Source: Pseudomonadota bacterium
GTDB taxonomy: Bacteria > Pseudomonadota > Gammaproteobacteria > UBA11654
Direction: 5' to 3'
Assembly: GCA_029979325.1 (NCBI GenBank)
Contig: JAPOHS010000001.1
Coordinates: 1-52,537 of the forward strand
Length of the DNA stretch: 52,537 nucleotides
This document shows positions 1 to 9,057 of the stretch, one piece after another (position 1 is the stretch's first letter; each line of letters begins with the position of its first letter). Both the position numbers and the translations under genes were made by a program. Below the pieces are notes generated by a model that saw nothing but the letters and a program-made list of their open reading frames with translations, searched no databases and was not told the origin of the DNA.

Positions 1-350
1 ACTCCATGAGAATTGCACAAGAAGAAGTTTTTGGACCAGTCTTATCAGTTATAAAAATAAAAGATGAAGAAGAAGCAGTTAAGTTGGCCAATGATGTTGA
101 TTATGGATTAGCCGCAGGAGTTTGGACTGAAAGTCTTGATCGGGCCATTCGTGTTTCCGAAAAATTAGAGGCTGGAACAGTTTGGGTAAACACCTACAGA
201 TCAACAAGTTATACATCGCCATTTGGTGGATATAAATTGAGTGGCCTAGGACGAGAAAATGGACAAGAATCAATAAAAGAATATCTCCAAGTTAAGAGCG
301 TTTGGTTGCACACGGGGGGTAACACAAAAAATCCCTTCATCAGACGCTGA
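1..350 (+). CDS. Aldehyde dehydrogenase, C-terminal part (cut by window edge)
   Basis: This is the last ~115 residues of an NAD(P)-dependent aldehyde dehydrogenase, which oxidises an aldehyde to a carboxylate in the cytoplasm. The reading frame is open to base 1, so the Met at base 6 is internal. Visible family signatures are EEVFGPV, whose Glu contacts the nicotinamide ribose in this family, and the late block PFGGYKLSGLGRENG. The Rossmann half and the catalytic Cys lie outside the window, so the substrate cannot be judged. It is followed after 37 bases by the first cytochrome c/propeller gene on the same strand, so the two may be co-transcribed. Confidence 0.93.
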   Translation, partial: SMRIAQEEVFGPVLSVIKIKDEEEAVKLANDVDYGLAAGVWTESLDRAIRVSEKLEAGTVWVNTYRSTSYTSPFGGYKLSGLGRENGQESIKEYLQVKSVWLHTGGNTKNPFIRR

Positions 351-387
351 TTAGCTAAAGATATAGATAAGAATTAGAGGATGAAAA

Positions 388-2304
388 ATGAATCATGTGA
401 ATATTAAAAATATAGTCATATCGACATCACTTATGTTCTTATTTTTAGGCCAGATTATCGCAGCTGAAGACAATCTCTATGGAAAACTATCCGGAAATGT
501 AGAAGGCTCATCAAATGAGGCTTTAGCCGTAGTGCATGCCTATAATAATGACAAAGATGTTGCCTATACAGTATATGTGATTGATGGTGAGTATGAAATA
601 ACACATATGATCGCTGGTGACTATGATGTCACACTGAGACCTGCGGTCGGACAACTGGAGAGCTTTGAATCTCAAAGCCAAAGCATGGTGATTTATGATG
701 GTGCAGAACTGTCATCAGATTTCAGCATCAGAGAAATAAAGAATGCACCAAATTATGTAAGTGGAACGGACTATCCAGGTGCTGAAATTAAACCCTATGA
801 TGAAATTTATCCACCAGGTCCTGGCAGAGATATTTTGGAAAGAACTTGTCACGGTTGCCATGCTGTAAACTTTTTCTCTTATAACAAGGTCAGGTCATAT
901 CCTGGTGGAAGGGTGCCTAAAAACAGAAAAGCATGGGAAGTGACCGTAGACAGAATGCATAAAAGTCCTGCATTTGGTGTCCCTGGAAATCCTTCGCTAT
1001 TCGATCCTAAATATTTATCGGGCGAAGATCGTGAAATACTTATTGATTACCTTGCAGAAAATTTTGGTGTAGACGAATCTCCTAAGGTAGTGCAACTCGA
1101 GCAAGAGCCAGAGCTGGACTTGGAGGCATTGAGATCCGCAATGTATATTGAGTACATCTATAAAGAACCCGAGGGCAAATACCCAGTTTATCCATGGCCT
1201 CATCAAGTTGATTTCGACTCAGATGGAAATGTGTGGCTGGCTTATACCGCTTGCTGTATCGTCAAATTCGATCCAAGGACCGGCGATCAAACCGTGTTTG
1301 AGAATCACGGTGGTGGACACGGTATAGCTGTTGATCAAACAGATGATTCTGTTTGGTATTCTGGTGACGTTGTTCGACATCTTGATCCAGAAACAGGCTT
1401 GGTCGATAACTGGAAAGTCCCTGGAAATAATTTTTATGGAAGCAATACTCAAATCTTTGATACAAAGGGCAATCTATGGTTATCCCTTCTTGGTGTGGGA
1501 GCGCTCGGTAAATGGGAGAGATCAACAAATGAAATTAAGTACTGGAATGTTCCAGTTCTGAGAAGTCGTCCCTATGGAATAGTTATGGACCACAACGATG
1601 ATGTTTGGTTTGCAGATTATCATAATGGGGGTATCACTCGGTTTGATCCTGACACAGAGGAATTTAAACACTTCAATCTGGTAAAAGGCAATCATTTAAG
1701 CGCAATTAGGCGCTTGGGTTCGGATTCAAAAAATATGATTTGGGCCGGGACATGGGGCAATCTGGCATTTAAAAATTCTATTCTTTATAAATTGAATCCC
1801 CAAACTGAGGAGGTCACTGAGTATCCGCTCGATTTTGCATATGGTGCCATCTACAATGCTGAAGCTGACAAGTATGACAATATCTGGATAGCACCTGACA
1901 ACTATGTTTCTAAATTTGATCAAAAAACTGAAAAATTCACGCACTATCCAATGCCAACTCGTTCAGATAGCTTGAAAACAACAATAACTGAAGATATAGG
2001 TGTCTGGTACATTCCACGAAATGCTGGAAAATATGCTGGCTATGGTGGTGTTGCAGGGGTTCTCTATCCTGATAAAAGTAAAATCAAAACCTTAGCTGCT
2101 TATCATGATAAAAGCAGTCCTGGGTATGCTTTGAGCAAATATCAAGGGCCAGAATCCATTAAAGCAAAAGGCATTGATCATGTAGTTAAACTTGGTGCGC
2201 AAAATATCGATGAGTATCGAAAGTTTGCAATTGAAAATGAACTCGAAGACAAAGGAATCATTGATGGCAAAGCGCAGTTAATGATCGAAGAAAATCCCGA
2301 GTGA
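388..2304 (+). CDS. Secreted cytochrome c / Vgb-like beta-propeller protein (copy 1)
   Basis: A 638-residue exported protein. Residues 1-26 form a signal peptide ending in AA. Residues ~30-115 look like a small beta-sandwich of the carboxypeptidase-regulatory type. A class I cytochrome c domain follows, with the heme site C154-H-G-C-H158, and a Met in the DRMHKS segment is a possible axial ligand. From ~230 to ~570 come repeated W/F-D-P-x-T propeller blades (for example VKFDPRTGDQ and TRFDPDTEE) resembling the Vgb/SMP-30 fold. The start is chosen because AGAGG lies 7 bases upstream. A paralogue with the same layout lies at 4927. Role inferred: a periplasmic redox or substrate-binding protein passing electrons through the heme; the substrate is unknown. 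It is not a simple streptogramin lyase, because it carries heme. Confidence 0.85.
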   Translation: MNHVNIKNIVISTSLMFLFLGQIIAAEDNLYGKLSGNVEGSSNEALAVVHAYNNDKDVAYTVYVIDGEYEITHMIAGDYDVTLRPAVGQLESFESQSQSMVIYDGAELSSDFSIREIKNAPNYVSGTDYPGAEIKPYDEIYPPGPGRDILERTCHGCHAVNFFSYNKVRSYPGGRVPKNRKAWEVTVDRMHKSPAFGVPGNPSLFDPKYLSGEDREILIDYLAENFGVDESPKVVQLEQEPELDLEALRSAMYIEYIYKEPEGKYPVYPWPHQVDFDSDGNVWLAYTACCIVKFDPRTGDQTVFENHGGGHGIAVDQTDDSVWYSGDVVRHLDPETGLVDNWKVPGNNFYGSNTQIFDTKGNLWLSLLGVGALGKWERSTNEIKYWNVPVLRSRPYGIVMDHNDDVWFADYHNGGITRFDPDTEEFKHFNLVKGNHLSAIRRLGSDSKNMIWAGTWGNLAFKNSILYKLNPQTEEVTEYPLDFAYGAIYNAEADKYDNIWIAPDNYVSKFDQKTEKFTHYPMPTRSDSLKTTITEDIGVWYIPRNAGKYAGYGGVAGVLYPDKSKIKTLAAYHDKSSPGYALSKYQGPESIKAKGIDHVVKLGAQNIDEYRKFAIENELEDKGIIDGKAQLMIEENPE

Positions 2305-2351
2305 AAATGATTGAAAGATGAGTCTACAATCAACCTTGAGGAAATATTGAA

Positions 2352-3146
2352 ATGATAAGGTCTCTGAGTAATGGCCTAGAGGTTCTCATCTTCCTAAATA
2401 GAAAGGACAGCGCCAGTGCAAGCGAACTTGCAAAAGAGCTTAATGTCCCCAGAGCCAGCGTATACAGGATATTGAGCACGCTTGAAAAAAAAGGGTTTGT
2501 TTTCAAGCATCCAGATGATGGTCGCTATTACATGACGCCAAAGGTTCATGCATTAAGCGATGGATATAAAGACGATGATCAGTTGACAAGAATCAGTAGG
2601 CCATTCTTATTGCATGTCACAGAGTCTCTGAGATGGCCTGTTGCTCTCGCAGTGATTTCGGGTGTTGACCTTGTATTGAGAGATAATACGGATAACATTA
2701 GCCCTCTGGCAATTGAAACATTTAGCAGAGGATATCCGGTTCAAATTCTAGGTACTGCATCAGGACCATGCATACTTGCCTACTTAAGCTCAACTGAACA
2801 AAGAGATATTCTAAATGTTTTGGATGCATCTGATCGACTTAAAGATCAGACTGAAAAAAACATTGAGCAGATATTACAAAAACTTAAGACCGTCAAGAGA
2901 CAAGGTTATTCTTTACACAGGCGCAAACGAAATAAAAATTATGTCGGTTACACCAGAGTTTCTGATTTGACTTCTCTATCTATACCCATCATTAAAATGG
3001 ATAAGAAAGTGATAGGCGCATTGACAATCAGATATGCAACATCTGCTGTATCAAATGAGACAGCACTCGAAGAATTTAAGCCTGTGATGATGGAAGCTGT
3101 CTCAGGGATAGCAAGTCAAATAGATCAAAGCAAAGACAATGTTTGA
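2352..3146 (+). CDS. IclR-family transcriptional regulator
   Basis: A 264-residue regulator with an N-terminal winged helix-turn-helix (~residues 5-60; SASELAKELNVPRASVYRILSTL is the HTH core) and a C-terminal IclR effector-binding domain containing the typical segments GTASGPCILAYL and SIPIIKMDKKVIGALTI. GAGGA sits 9 bases before the ATG. IclR proteins usually control an adjacent catabolic operon in response to a small organic acid or aromatic. Its position between the two cytochrome c/propeller genes suggests it governs one or both, and perhaps the convergent aminotransferase gene. The effector cannot be read from sequence. Confidence 0.92.
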   Translation: MIRSLSNGLEVLIFLNRKDSASASELAKELNVPRASVYRILSTLEKKGFVFKHPDDGRYYMTPKVHALSDGYKDDDQLTRISRPFLLHVTESLRWPVALAVISGVDLVLRDNTDNISPLAIETFSRGYPVQILGTASGPCILAYLSSTEQRDILNVLDASDRLKDQTEKNIEQILQKLKTVKRQGYSLHRRKRNKNYVGYTRVSDLTSLSIPIIKMDKKVIGALTIRYATSAVSNETALEEFKPVMMEAVSGIASQIDQSKDNV

Positions 3147-3161
3147 ATCAGAGGTAAGAAT

Positions 3162-4073
3162 CTAAAACAGAACCCTCCACTCTGGGTGTTCTGCGTCTGG
3201 ATTGGTGACAATATCAAAATAGTCCTCTTTGACCATTTTTGTAATCGGTCCAATTTTCCCATCTCCTAGCTTGATGTGATCGATCGTATTGACGTGAATA
3301 ACCTCTTGCCCAGTGCCACATAAAAAAGCTTCATCAGCAAAATAAAGTTCACTTCGATCAATTTGTCTTTGTTCAACATCGTCGCCGGTCATCTCCTTAA
3401 ATCTGGTTATGATGGTGTCCCTGGTGATGCTTTCAAGTATGTTACTCGATGTTGAGGGCGTGATTAACTTGCCGTCTCTCACCATAAAAAAACATGCAAT
3501 GGGTGCTTCTGATACATAATCATCAGGAGTGAGCATCAGTGCTCCGTCATAACCTTCTAACTTCGCCTCATGAACTGCCAATCGAGCATTATGATAATTT
3601 GCTGTCGCTTTGATTCTAGGTGGGCTTGCGTTGTCTGAAAGCCTTCTCCAAGAACTGATACCTAGATTCATGCCTTGATCGATAAATTTACTCTTCTCTC
3701 TTGGCATAGCTGCTGCTGTAAACCCTATAGGCCCCTTGGTAGCGAGCAATCCCTGCCCTTCAATATATACCAGAAGCCTTATATAAACGTCATCATTAGG
3801 GTTATTTGCTTCAACTAATTTGATTAAGCAATCGGTCAAATACTCATCTTGATACTCATCATCAAATTTCATTACTGTCATGCCCACGCTCAATCTTTTG
3901 AGGTGATCTTTTACTCGAAATAGAGAAAACTGATTTGGATTATTTGTTTTATATGCCCGTAAACCCTCAAATACCGTTGTTGCATACGTCACTGCCAGAG
4001 ATAATGGATGAATACTGGCGTCCTCAAATGGCATTATTTGTCCATTCATCATGATTTTTTTGGCTTTCCACAT
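3162..4073 (-). CDS. ilvE: Branched-chain amino acid aminotransferase (class IV, IlvE-like)
   Basis: A 303-residue PLP enzyme of fold type IV, close to the E. coli IlvE length of 309. It would transfer the amino group between Leu/Ile/Val and 2-oxoglutarate. The N-terminal block VFEGLRAYKT, the Schiff-base lysine K155 in PPRIKATANYHNARLA, and the pyridine-nitrogen-binding E189 in YVSEAP are all present. One oddity: the usual S-E-G-S-G-x-N-x-F loop after that Glu reads SEAPIACFF, so the cofactor-phosphate or substrate loop differs. A related class IV enzyme, such as a D-amino acid or aromatic aminotransferase, is possible. It is convergent with the IclR gene, with 15 bases between their stops. 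Confidence 0.82.
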   Translation of the reverse strand: MWKAKKIMMNGQIMPFEDASIHPLSLAVTYATTVFEGLRAYKTNNPNQFSLFRVKDHLKRLSVGMTVMKFDDEYQDEYLTDCLIKLVEANNPNDDVYIRLLVYIEGQGLLATKGPIGFTAAAMPREKSKFIDQGMNLGISSWRRLSDNASPPRIKATANYHNARLAVHEAKLEGYDGALMLTPDDYVSEAPIACFFMVRDGKLITPSTSSNILESITRDTIITRFKEMTGDDVEQRQIDRSELYFADEAFLCGTGQEVIHVNTIDHIKLGDGKIGPITKMVKEDYFDIVTNPDAEHPEWRVLF

Positions 4074-4127
4074 ATCTAAATTAAAAAAAACAATGATGTA
4101 TTTGGATTTTCATATCGTAGGATTGTT

Positions 4128-4700
4128 TTAAAACTCCAGTTCGTCACTTGTTATGACATCGCATAGTTTTTGCATATTCTCTAGGCTACGTTGATGATCC
4201 ACATCGTTTGCTGCTATACAACAGTCTGATATAACCGTAACCGAATAATCATGATCATGGGCTTCTCTTGCAGTTGATTCAACTACCATATCAGTTGCCA
4301 CTCCAGCCAAAAAAAGATTCTTAACAGACATTGTTTTAAGAATTAAATCGAGTGGAGTTCCATAAAATGCCCCTACTCTGTGCTTGGTTATAATGAACTC
4401 ATCTTCCACAGGCTCAACTTCTGTTAGAAACTCAGTGCCCCATGATTCCAGCTTAAATGCCTCAAACTTGTGAGCTTGACCCATCAATGGGGAAGATTTT
4501 GGCTGTTCCTCATAACTGGAGGAGAAACCAACTCGTACATGTATGACAGGATATCCAGATTGTCTGAATCTTGCTTGAATATCAGCCACTTTCGAAACGG
4601 TTCCATTCAATTCATTGAATTCAGCGTAACCTTTGCCTGAAACCTTACCCTCAGGATGAACAATATCGTTTTCAAAATCTAAACATAGCAGTGCATTCAT
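4128..4700 (-). CDS. Isochorismatase-family hydrolase lacking the catalytic cysteine
   Basis: A 190-residue single-domain protein of the isochorismatase/nicotinamidase fold. D8 (LLCLDFEND) and K106 (FIITKHRVGAF) of the usual Asp-Lys-Cys triad are present. In the nucleophile loop GVATDMVVESTARE, the position normally held by Cys is V139. Family knowledge: amidases need that Cys, whereas isochorismate-type vinyl-ether hydrolases such as PhzD work without it. This protein is therefore either a non-amidase or has lost activity. It lies upstream of the aminotransferase on the same strand (54-base gap), so the two may be co-transcribed. The specific substrate is unknown. Confidence 0.85.
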   Translation of the reverse strand: MNALLCLDFENDIVHPEGKVSGKGYAEFNELNGTVSKVADIQARFRQSGYPVIHVRVGFSSSYEEQPKSSPLMGQAHKFEAFKLESWGTEFLTEVEPVEDEFIITKHRVGAFYGTPLDLILKTMSVKNLFLAGVATDMVVESTAREAHDHDYSVTVISDCCIAANDVDHQRSLENMQKLCDVITSDELEF

Positions 4701-4817
4701 ATCATCTCCAAATAAAGTTAATTAACATCCAAACTGAAACTTACAATAGATCAATAATCATAAAGAATAGATTAGTTAATTGTTAACAAATACATGGTTT
4801 TGATGAATGTCCATTAT

Positions 4818-4833
4818 TGAGACAATTTTCTCA
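4818..4833. promoter_or_regulatory. Candidate operator: TGAGA-N6-TCTCA inverted repeat
   Basis: A perfect 5-bp inverted repeat with a 6-bp centre in the 226-bp divergent region between the isochorismatase-like gene and the second cytochrome c/propeller gene. The spacing suits a dimeric regulator, for example the nearby IclR protein, but no second copy was found upstream of the first cytochrome gene. A chance occurrence in AT-rich DNA cannot be excluded. Confidence 0.22.
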
Positions 4834-4926
4834 TTTTGGATGTAGCGGCTATGTCTTAATCCTAGAATGAGATTGAAGTCTTAAAAAAATATTAAAAGAT
4901 TAAATCATTTCCTGGAGTTAATAAAA

Positions 4927-6681
4927 ATGATCAAGTTTGTAAATAAATCAATATCAATCATTTTCATTTCCTACCTCATGCTCAGTAGTTATGCTATCGG
5001 TGCTGAGGTCAAATTGGGCAATGTTCCAAATACTGGAATTATTCATGGAACTATTTCAGGCCCAGAGGATACCAGCGCATCAAAAATTTATGCTAAAAAT
5101 CTCGATAAAAACATGCTTTACATGGTTTATAGCAATGATGGCAAATATCAAATGCCAAATTTGATGGAAGGTGCTTATGAAGTATGGTCAGAAAGGAAAA
5201 ATTTACGCTCAGATAAGAGCTGGGTAAGGATTGACGCATCGGTAATGATTGAAGCAGATTTTGAGCTTAAATCTGACTTACCTGAAAATCCTTTAACACA
5301 AAGAAAGCGGAATACCGCATCAGGAAACATCGTGACGTATGATGAGCTTTATCCTCATGGTGAAGGCAGAGAAATTGCCGAAAGAACATGCATGACATGT
5401 CATGGACAAACCTTTCTTAATAAATTCAAACTTGATCAAAGTGGATGGGACGCAATCATTGGTATGATGCTAGACCCTGGTGCAAGACGAGGAGCAATGA
5501 TTCAAGAAGGCTCCGGAGTTGGTGATATTACTGATGAGCAAAGGGAAACACTTTCTCAGTATCTTGCAGAAAATTTTGGCCCGAACAGCAAAGACAAAAC
5601 CTTATTTGCAGATGCAGAATATCCTTTAGATGAAGAAGTTTTATCAAAGGGAATGTTCATAGAGTATCTAATGCCGCTGGCTCCAGGAGCTGATTTGTCA
5701 TTGAGATCAAGAGCTGAGCCAGGCGTTCACAGAGCGCTTGAGCCAAAAATAGACAATGATGGCAATCTTTGGGCAACAAATGGTTATGTGGGTCTGAGCA
5801 AGGTTGATCCTCGAACTGCAGAGTTCACACACTATCCCTTTGGTATCGATAAAATTAATGGAAATCCATACTTACAAGCACATGGCATGACCATTGATTC
5901 ATCAGACAATGCATTCTGGATCGAGTTTTTTGGAAAACACGTGGGTCGTCTCAATATGAAAACAGGTAAAATGGATCGCTTCCCAATAGATCCTGAAGGA
6001 ACAATACCTAATCTCCAAGGGCATACTCCAGATCTAGACTCTAAAGAAAATGTTTGGTTCACAGTAATCACCGGAAATAAGATGGGAGTTTGGGATCGCG
6101 AAACAGAAAAAGTCAGCTTGTTCGATGTTCCTACTGCGAACTCATTTCCTTATGGGATTGATGTCGATCAAGAAGACAATGTCTATTTTGCTCAATTATT
6201 TGGCTGCAAAGTTGGAGTGATCAATGCAAATACTAAAGAGGTCAGAGAATATCCAGCGCTTGCAAGCCCATGCTCTATGAATCGTTTGATGGTCGATAAG
6301 AATGGGATAGTTTGGTATTCACTCAGTCGCTCAGGACTCTTAGGAAGACTTGATCCTAAAACTGGGGATCAGGTAGAGTATCCGATCTTGCCTTTTAGAA
6401 AAGACAGAACCATCCCTTTGTCCTATCCTTATGGAATCATAGCCGATCATGAGAACAAAGTATGGTTTGGAGACGATGCGTTGGGTGGCACATTGATCAA
6501 ATTTGATCCCGATGATAAAAAGTTTTCATATTATCCATTACCGAGAGTTGGTGACAATCCAAATATAGATGTATCCGGTAAAGGTGCGATCATTTATACA
6601 ACTCGATCGAGTCGTCAATCTGCAATTGGCATTTTTTATCCCGATGTCTCTCAGATGACTTCCTATGGAATTTTTCGTTGA
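4927..6681 (+). CDS. Secreted cytochrome c / Vgb-like beta-propeller protein (copy 2)
   Basis: A 584-residue paralogue of the gene at 388 with the same domain order. Residues 1-26 are a signal peptide (ends YAIGA). A beta-sandwich N-domain (~30-115) is followed by cytochrome c with heme site C155-M-T-C-H159, then a propeller from ~235 to the end with blade motifs such as SKVDPRTAEFTHYP and GRLDPKTGDQVEYP. GGAG lies upstream of the ATG. The C-terminal extension of copy 1 (~50 residues after the propeller) is missing here. The two proteins share the block DITDEQ/SGEDRE-x-YLAENFG after the heme domain. The likely role is periplasmic electron transfer coupled to binding or oxidation of an organic substrate. 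Their divergence suggests distinct partners rather than a recent duplication. Confidence 0.85.
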   Translation: MIKFVNKSISIIFISYLMLSSYAIGAEVKLGNVPNTGIIHGTISGPEDTSASKIYAKNLDKNMLYMVYSNDGKYQMPNLMEGAYEVWSERKNLRSDKSWVRIDASVMIEADFELKSDLPENPLTQRKRNTASGNIVTYDELYPHGEGREIAERTCMTCHGQTFLNKFKLDQSGWDAIIGMMLDPGARRGAMIQEGSGVGDITDEQRETLSQYLAENFGPNSKDKTLFADAEYPLDEEVLSKGMFIEYLMPLAPGADLSLRSRAEPGVHRALEPKIDNDGNLWATNGYVGLSKVDPRTAEFTHYPFGIDKINGNPYLQAHGMTIDSSDNAFWIEFFGKHVGRLNMKTGKMDRFPIDPEGTIPNLQGHTPDLDSKENVWFTVITGNKMGVWDRETEKVSLFDVPTANSFPYGIDVDQEDNVYFAQLFGCKVGVINANTKEVREYPALASPCSMNRLMVDKNGIVWYSLSRSGLLGRLDPKTGDQVEYPILPFRKDRTIPLSYPYGIIADHENKVWFGDDALGGTLIKFDPDDKKFSYYPLPRVGDNPNIDVSGKGAIIYTTRSSRQSAIGIFYPDVSQMTSYGIFR

Positions 6682-6700
6682 TTAATGTAGCTTAATAATT

Positions 6701-7792
6701 ATGAATAAAGAAAGTGCAATTTATAAAAGAGGAAAGACTGCTGGAGTTTTTCCTTCACTATCAAATAGACGTGATGAGGCCTATATTGGGTTTATAGAAG
6801 ATGCTCGTAATTTGTTGCTTCATGCTCAACAAAAACCCATCGGTGAATACAGTCGTCAATTAATTGATAAGGCTGGATACTCCATGAGTCCTGATGTCGA
6901 TAACACATCTAAAGTCACAAGTGTATTGATGCAAGATACAGTGCTAAAAACATATTATCGAATCAAGAGGAGTCTGCAGGAGTCATTCTGGGAATGTATT
7001 TATGATTCATTCAATGATCGAAAAGAAGATCTGCTGAAAGAACTTGATGAAATGGAAAAAGAAGGTCCTGGGATGGTGGATTATGACGAGAATTTTGTGA
7101 TTCCTGAGTATGCCACTGCTGAAATTCATCTTCAACCAGGTGGCAATTCTCATCAACCACTCGCAGGGTTCTTATATGATTATGGATCGAAGGTATTCAT
7201 GGGTGGTGCTGCTGATCACGATAGGTTTGCTGATATGCAGGCAAGCATGGTCTCACTTCCCAGAGATGGGAAAGTAGAGAGAATTCTGGATTTAGGGTGC
7301 AGTGCTGGTGTCAATACAATTGCACTGAAAAAATTATATCCAGATGCAGAGGTTTGGGGCATAGATGTCAGCTCTCATATGGTTAGATATGCTCATGCAA
7401 GAGCCATTGAAAATGGACAAGAGATTAATTTCAAACAAATGCTCGCAGAGGAAATGGGGTTTGATGATGATCACTTTGATGTTGTTGTTGCAAACTTGCT
7501 CTTTCACGAAGTACCGGTGTCGGTATCAGAAAAGATTATTCCAGAAATATTGAGAGTACTTAGGCCAGGCGGCTGTTTCACCATGTTTGATTTCCCAGGC
7601 GATAAATCAAGAGATGTCTACACAATGTTTTTTGGGGAAATGGATGCAGTTGATAACAGCGAACCTTTTATTCCTGGTTTTGTCAGGTTCAATATCGAGG
7701 ACTATATGCAAGAATCAGGTTTTGACATGGAACCCTATGATCCTGAAAAGTTTATCCTCGCTGGCAGGGTTGGTCATAAACCAGTAAATTAG
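6701..7792 (+). CDS. Class I SAM-dependent methyltransferase
   Basis: A 363-residue protein. The C-terminal half (~190-335) is a Rossmann-type methyltransferase: motif I ILDLGCSAGVNTIAL (195-209), the acidic residue after strand 2 in WGIDVSSHMV, DDHFDVVVANLLFHEVP for motif II/IV, and the LRPGG turn. The first ~150 residues are a helical region I do not recognise. It starts 19 bases after the cytochrome/propeller gene and is followed after 11 bases by a small gene, suggesting one operon. The acceptor (small molecule, quinone-like or protein) cannot be assigned from sequence. Confidence 0.85.
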   Translation: MNKESAIYKRGKTAGVFPSLSNRRDEAYIGFIEDARNLLLHAQQKPIGEYSRQLIDKAGYSMSPDVDNTSKVTSVLMQDTVLKTYYRIKRSLQESFWECIYDSFNDRKEDLLKELDEMEKEGPGMVDYDENFVIPEYATAEIHLQPGGNSHQPLAGFLYDYGSKVFMGGAADHDRFADMQASMVSLPRDGKVERILDLGCSAGVNTIALKKLYPDAEVWGIDVSSHMVRYAHARAIENGQEINFKQMLAEEMGFDDDHFDVVVANLLFHEVPVSVSEKIIPEILRVLRPGGCFTMFDFPGDKSRDVYTMFFGEMDAVDNSEPFIPGFVRFNIEDYMQESGFDMEPYDPEKFILAGRVGHKPVN

Positions 7793-7803
7793 AGGATTGA
7801 GAG

Positions 7804-8145
7804 TTGAGTAAAAAAGATCCTAAAGATCAAAAAGTCCTGGATGAAATCCCAGGCTTCAAAAGAACCAACCCGACGTATTTTGAAAATGAAGTGATCGATC
7901 ACCTCATAGGAATCTCTTTGGATTTGGGTGCAGAACTATGGGTTGTCAAGGATCGCTTGGCTCATCTAGAAGAAATATTAAGTCAAATTCATGATTTAGA
8001 TTTAAGCCAACTCGAAACCAGCAAACCTTCTGAAGAGCTTGAAAAGAGTCTAGAGGAAGAAAGAAAAAAAATAATAAAAAGAATATATGGAAGGCTTTAT
8101 TCCAAATATGGTGGAGAGTCTGCAGAAGAAAAGGGTGCGATATAA
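7804..8145 (+). CDS. Small conserved-looking protein of unknown function, TTG start
   Basis: 113 residues, acidic and mostly helical; I do not recognise the family. No signal peptide or membrane segment is present. Residues ~38-65 (IGISLDLGAELWVVKDRLAH and onward) look amphipathic, and the tail is Glu/Lys-rich and may form a coiled coil. The start is TTG, with AGAGGA about 7 bases upstream beginning at the methyltransferase stop; there is no in-frame ATG near it. The 11-base gap behind the methyltransferase indicates co-transcription, so it may be an accessory or scaffold for that operon. Confidence 0.7.
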   Translation: MSKKDPKDQKVLDEIPGFKRTNPTYFENEVIDHLIGISLDLGAELWVVKDRLAHLEEILSQIHDLDLSQLETSKPSEELEKSLEEERKKIIKRIYGRLYSKYGGESAEEKGAI

Positions 8146-8187
8146 TCTCTCTCTGTCAATTCAATCAATAAAACGGAATATAAAGAA

Positions 8188-9048
8188 ATGAATGTAATAA
8201 AGAACATCATCAAATATACGAGCTACTTTGTCCTTACAATCATCTTTCTATTTGTGGGATATTTCATATCTATGGGAAGCATTTATCATACTCCCACAGA
8301 ATTTCTCGAGCGAAGTGAATATAGCTCACCATCAAATAAAATATTGATAGTCGGCGGCACAAGAGGTGTCGGTCTTGAGATTGTTAGAAAACTCAATGCA
8401 AAAGGCGAGGATGTAACCGCTATGGTTAGAGCAACCTCAAATGTAACAAAATTAAATGAGCTTGGAATAAAACAAGTGGTTGCAGATGCACTGATTGAAG
8501 AGCAAGTTGAATCAATTTTCAAAGAGAATAATTTCGGTACAGTGATATCCACTTTGGGTACTTCAGCAAAAGACTTGCCTTCGAGACAAAATTTTGTTCA
8601 ATCATTGATAAAGGGCGAAGTTAAAATCGATCCCAATAAACGTCCAGATTACATCGGAAACAAGAATATCATTGATTCAGCGAAAAATAATGGGGTCGAT
8701 AGATTTATCTTGGTTACTGTAATCGGTACAGGCAACTCATATGAGGCATTGCCTCCACTGGCCCGAAGGAGTCATGATGATGTCATTATTCAAAAAGACA
8801 AGGCAGAAAATCACCTCAGAGAAAGTGGTTTAGATTACACAATCATCAGGCCTGGTGGCTTCAGTAATGGCAAATCTTCAGGAGCAGCAAAGTTGTCTGA
8901 AGATAATCTAGCTTTCAGCTACATCGCGAGAGTAGACGTAGCAAACTTGGCCATTGAAGCTTTAGGAAATGACGAGACAATAGGTAAAACTTATAATGCT
9001 TATGATTCTGAGATGATTCATCTATATAAGCTATTTGCTGATAGATAA
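8188..9048 (+). CDS. Membrane-anchored NAD(P)-binding SDR-like protein
   Basis: 286 residues. Residues 10-30 form one hydrophobic helix, probably an inner-membrane anchor. A Rossmann domain follows with dinucleotide motif VGGTRGVGLEIV, of the atypical SDR type (NmrA/SDR_a5-like): the classical YxxxK is not obvious, and the late block ESGLDYTIIRPGGF is typical of this group. Members bind NAD(P)H either as reductases or as redox sensors. It lies 42 bases behind the small unknown gene. Its direction fits the upstream operon, and it is convergent with the cupin gene, with 9 bases between the stops. Confidence 0.8.
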   Translation: MNVIKNIIKYTSYFVLTIIFLFVGYFISMGSIYHTPTEFLERSEYSSPSNKILIVGGTRGVGLEIVRKLNAKGEDVTAMVRATSNVTKLNELGIKQVVADALIEEQVESIFKENNFGTVISTLGTSAKDLPSRQNFVQSLIKGEVKIDPNKRPDYIGNKNIIDSAKNNGVDRFILVTVIGTGNSYEALPPLARRSHDDVIIQKDKAENHLRESGLDYTIIRPGGFSNGKSSGAAKLSEDNLAFSYIARVDVANLAIEALGNDETIGKTYNAYDSEMIHLYKLFADR

Positions 9049-9057
9049 TTACTTCTA

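Noticed and set aside
388..6681. Reading the two propeller proteins as virginiamycin B lyases (antibiotic resistance)
   Set aside because: Only the propeller part is similar; each protein also has an N-terminal beta-sandwich and a CxxCH heme domain absent from Vgb.
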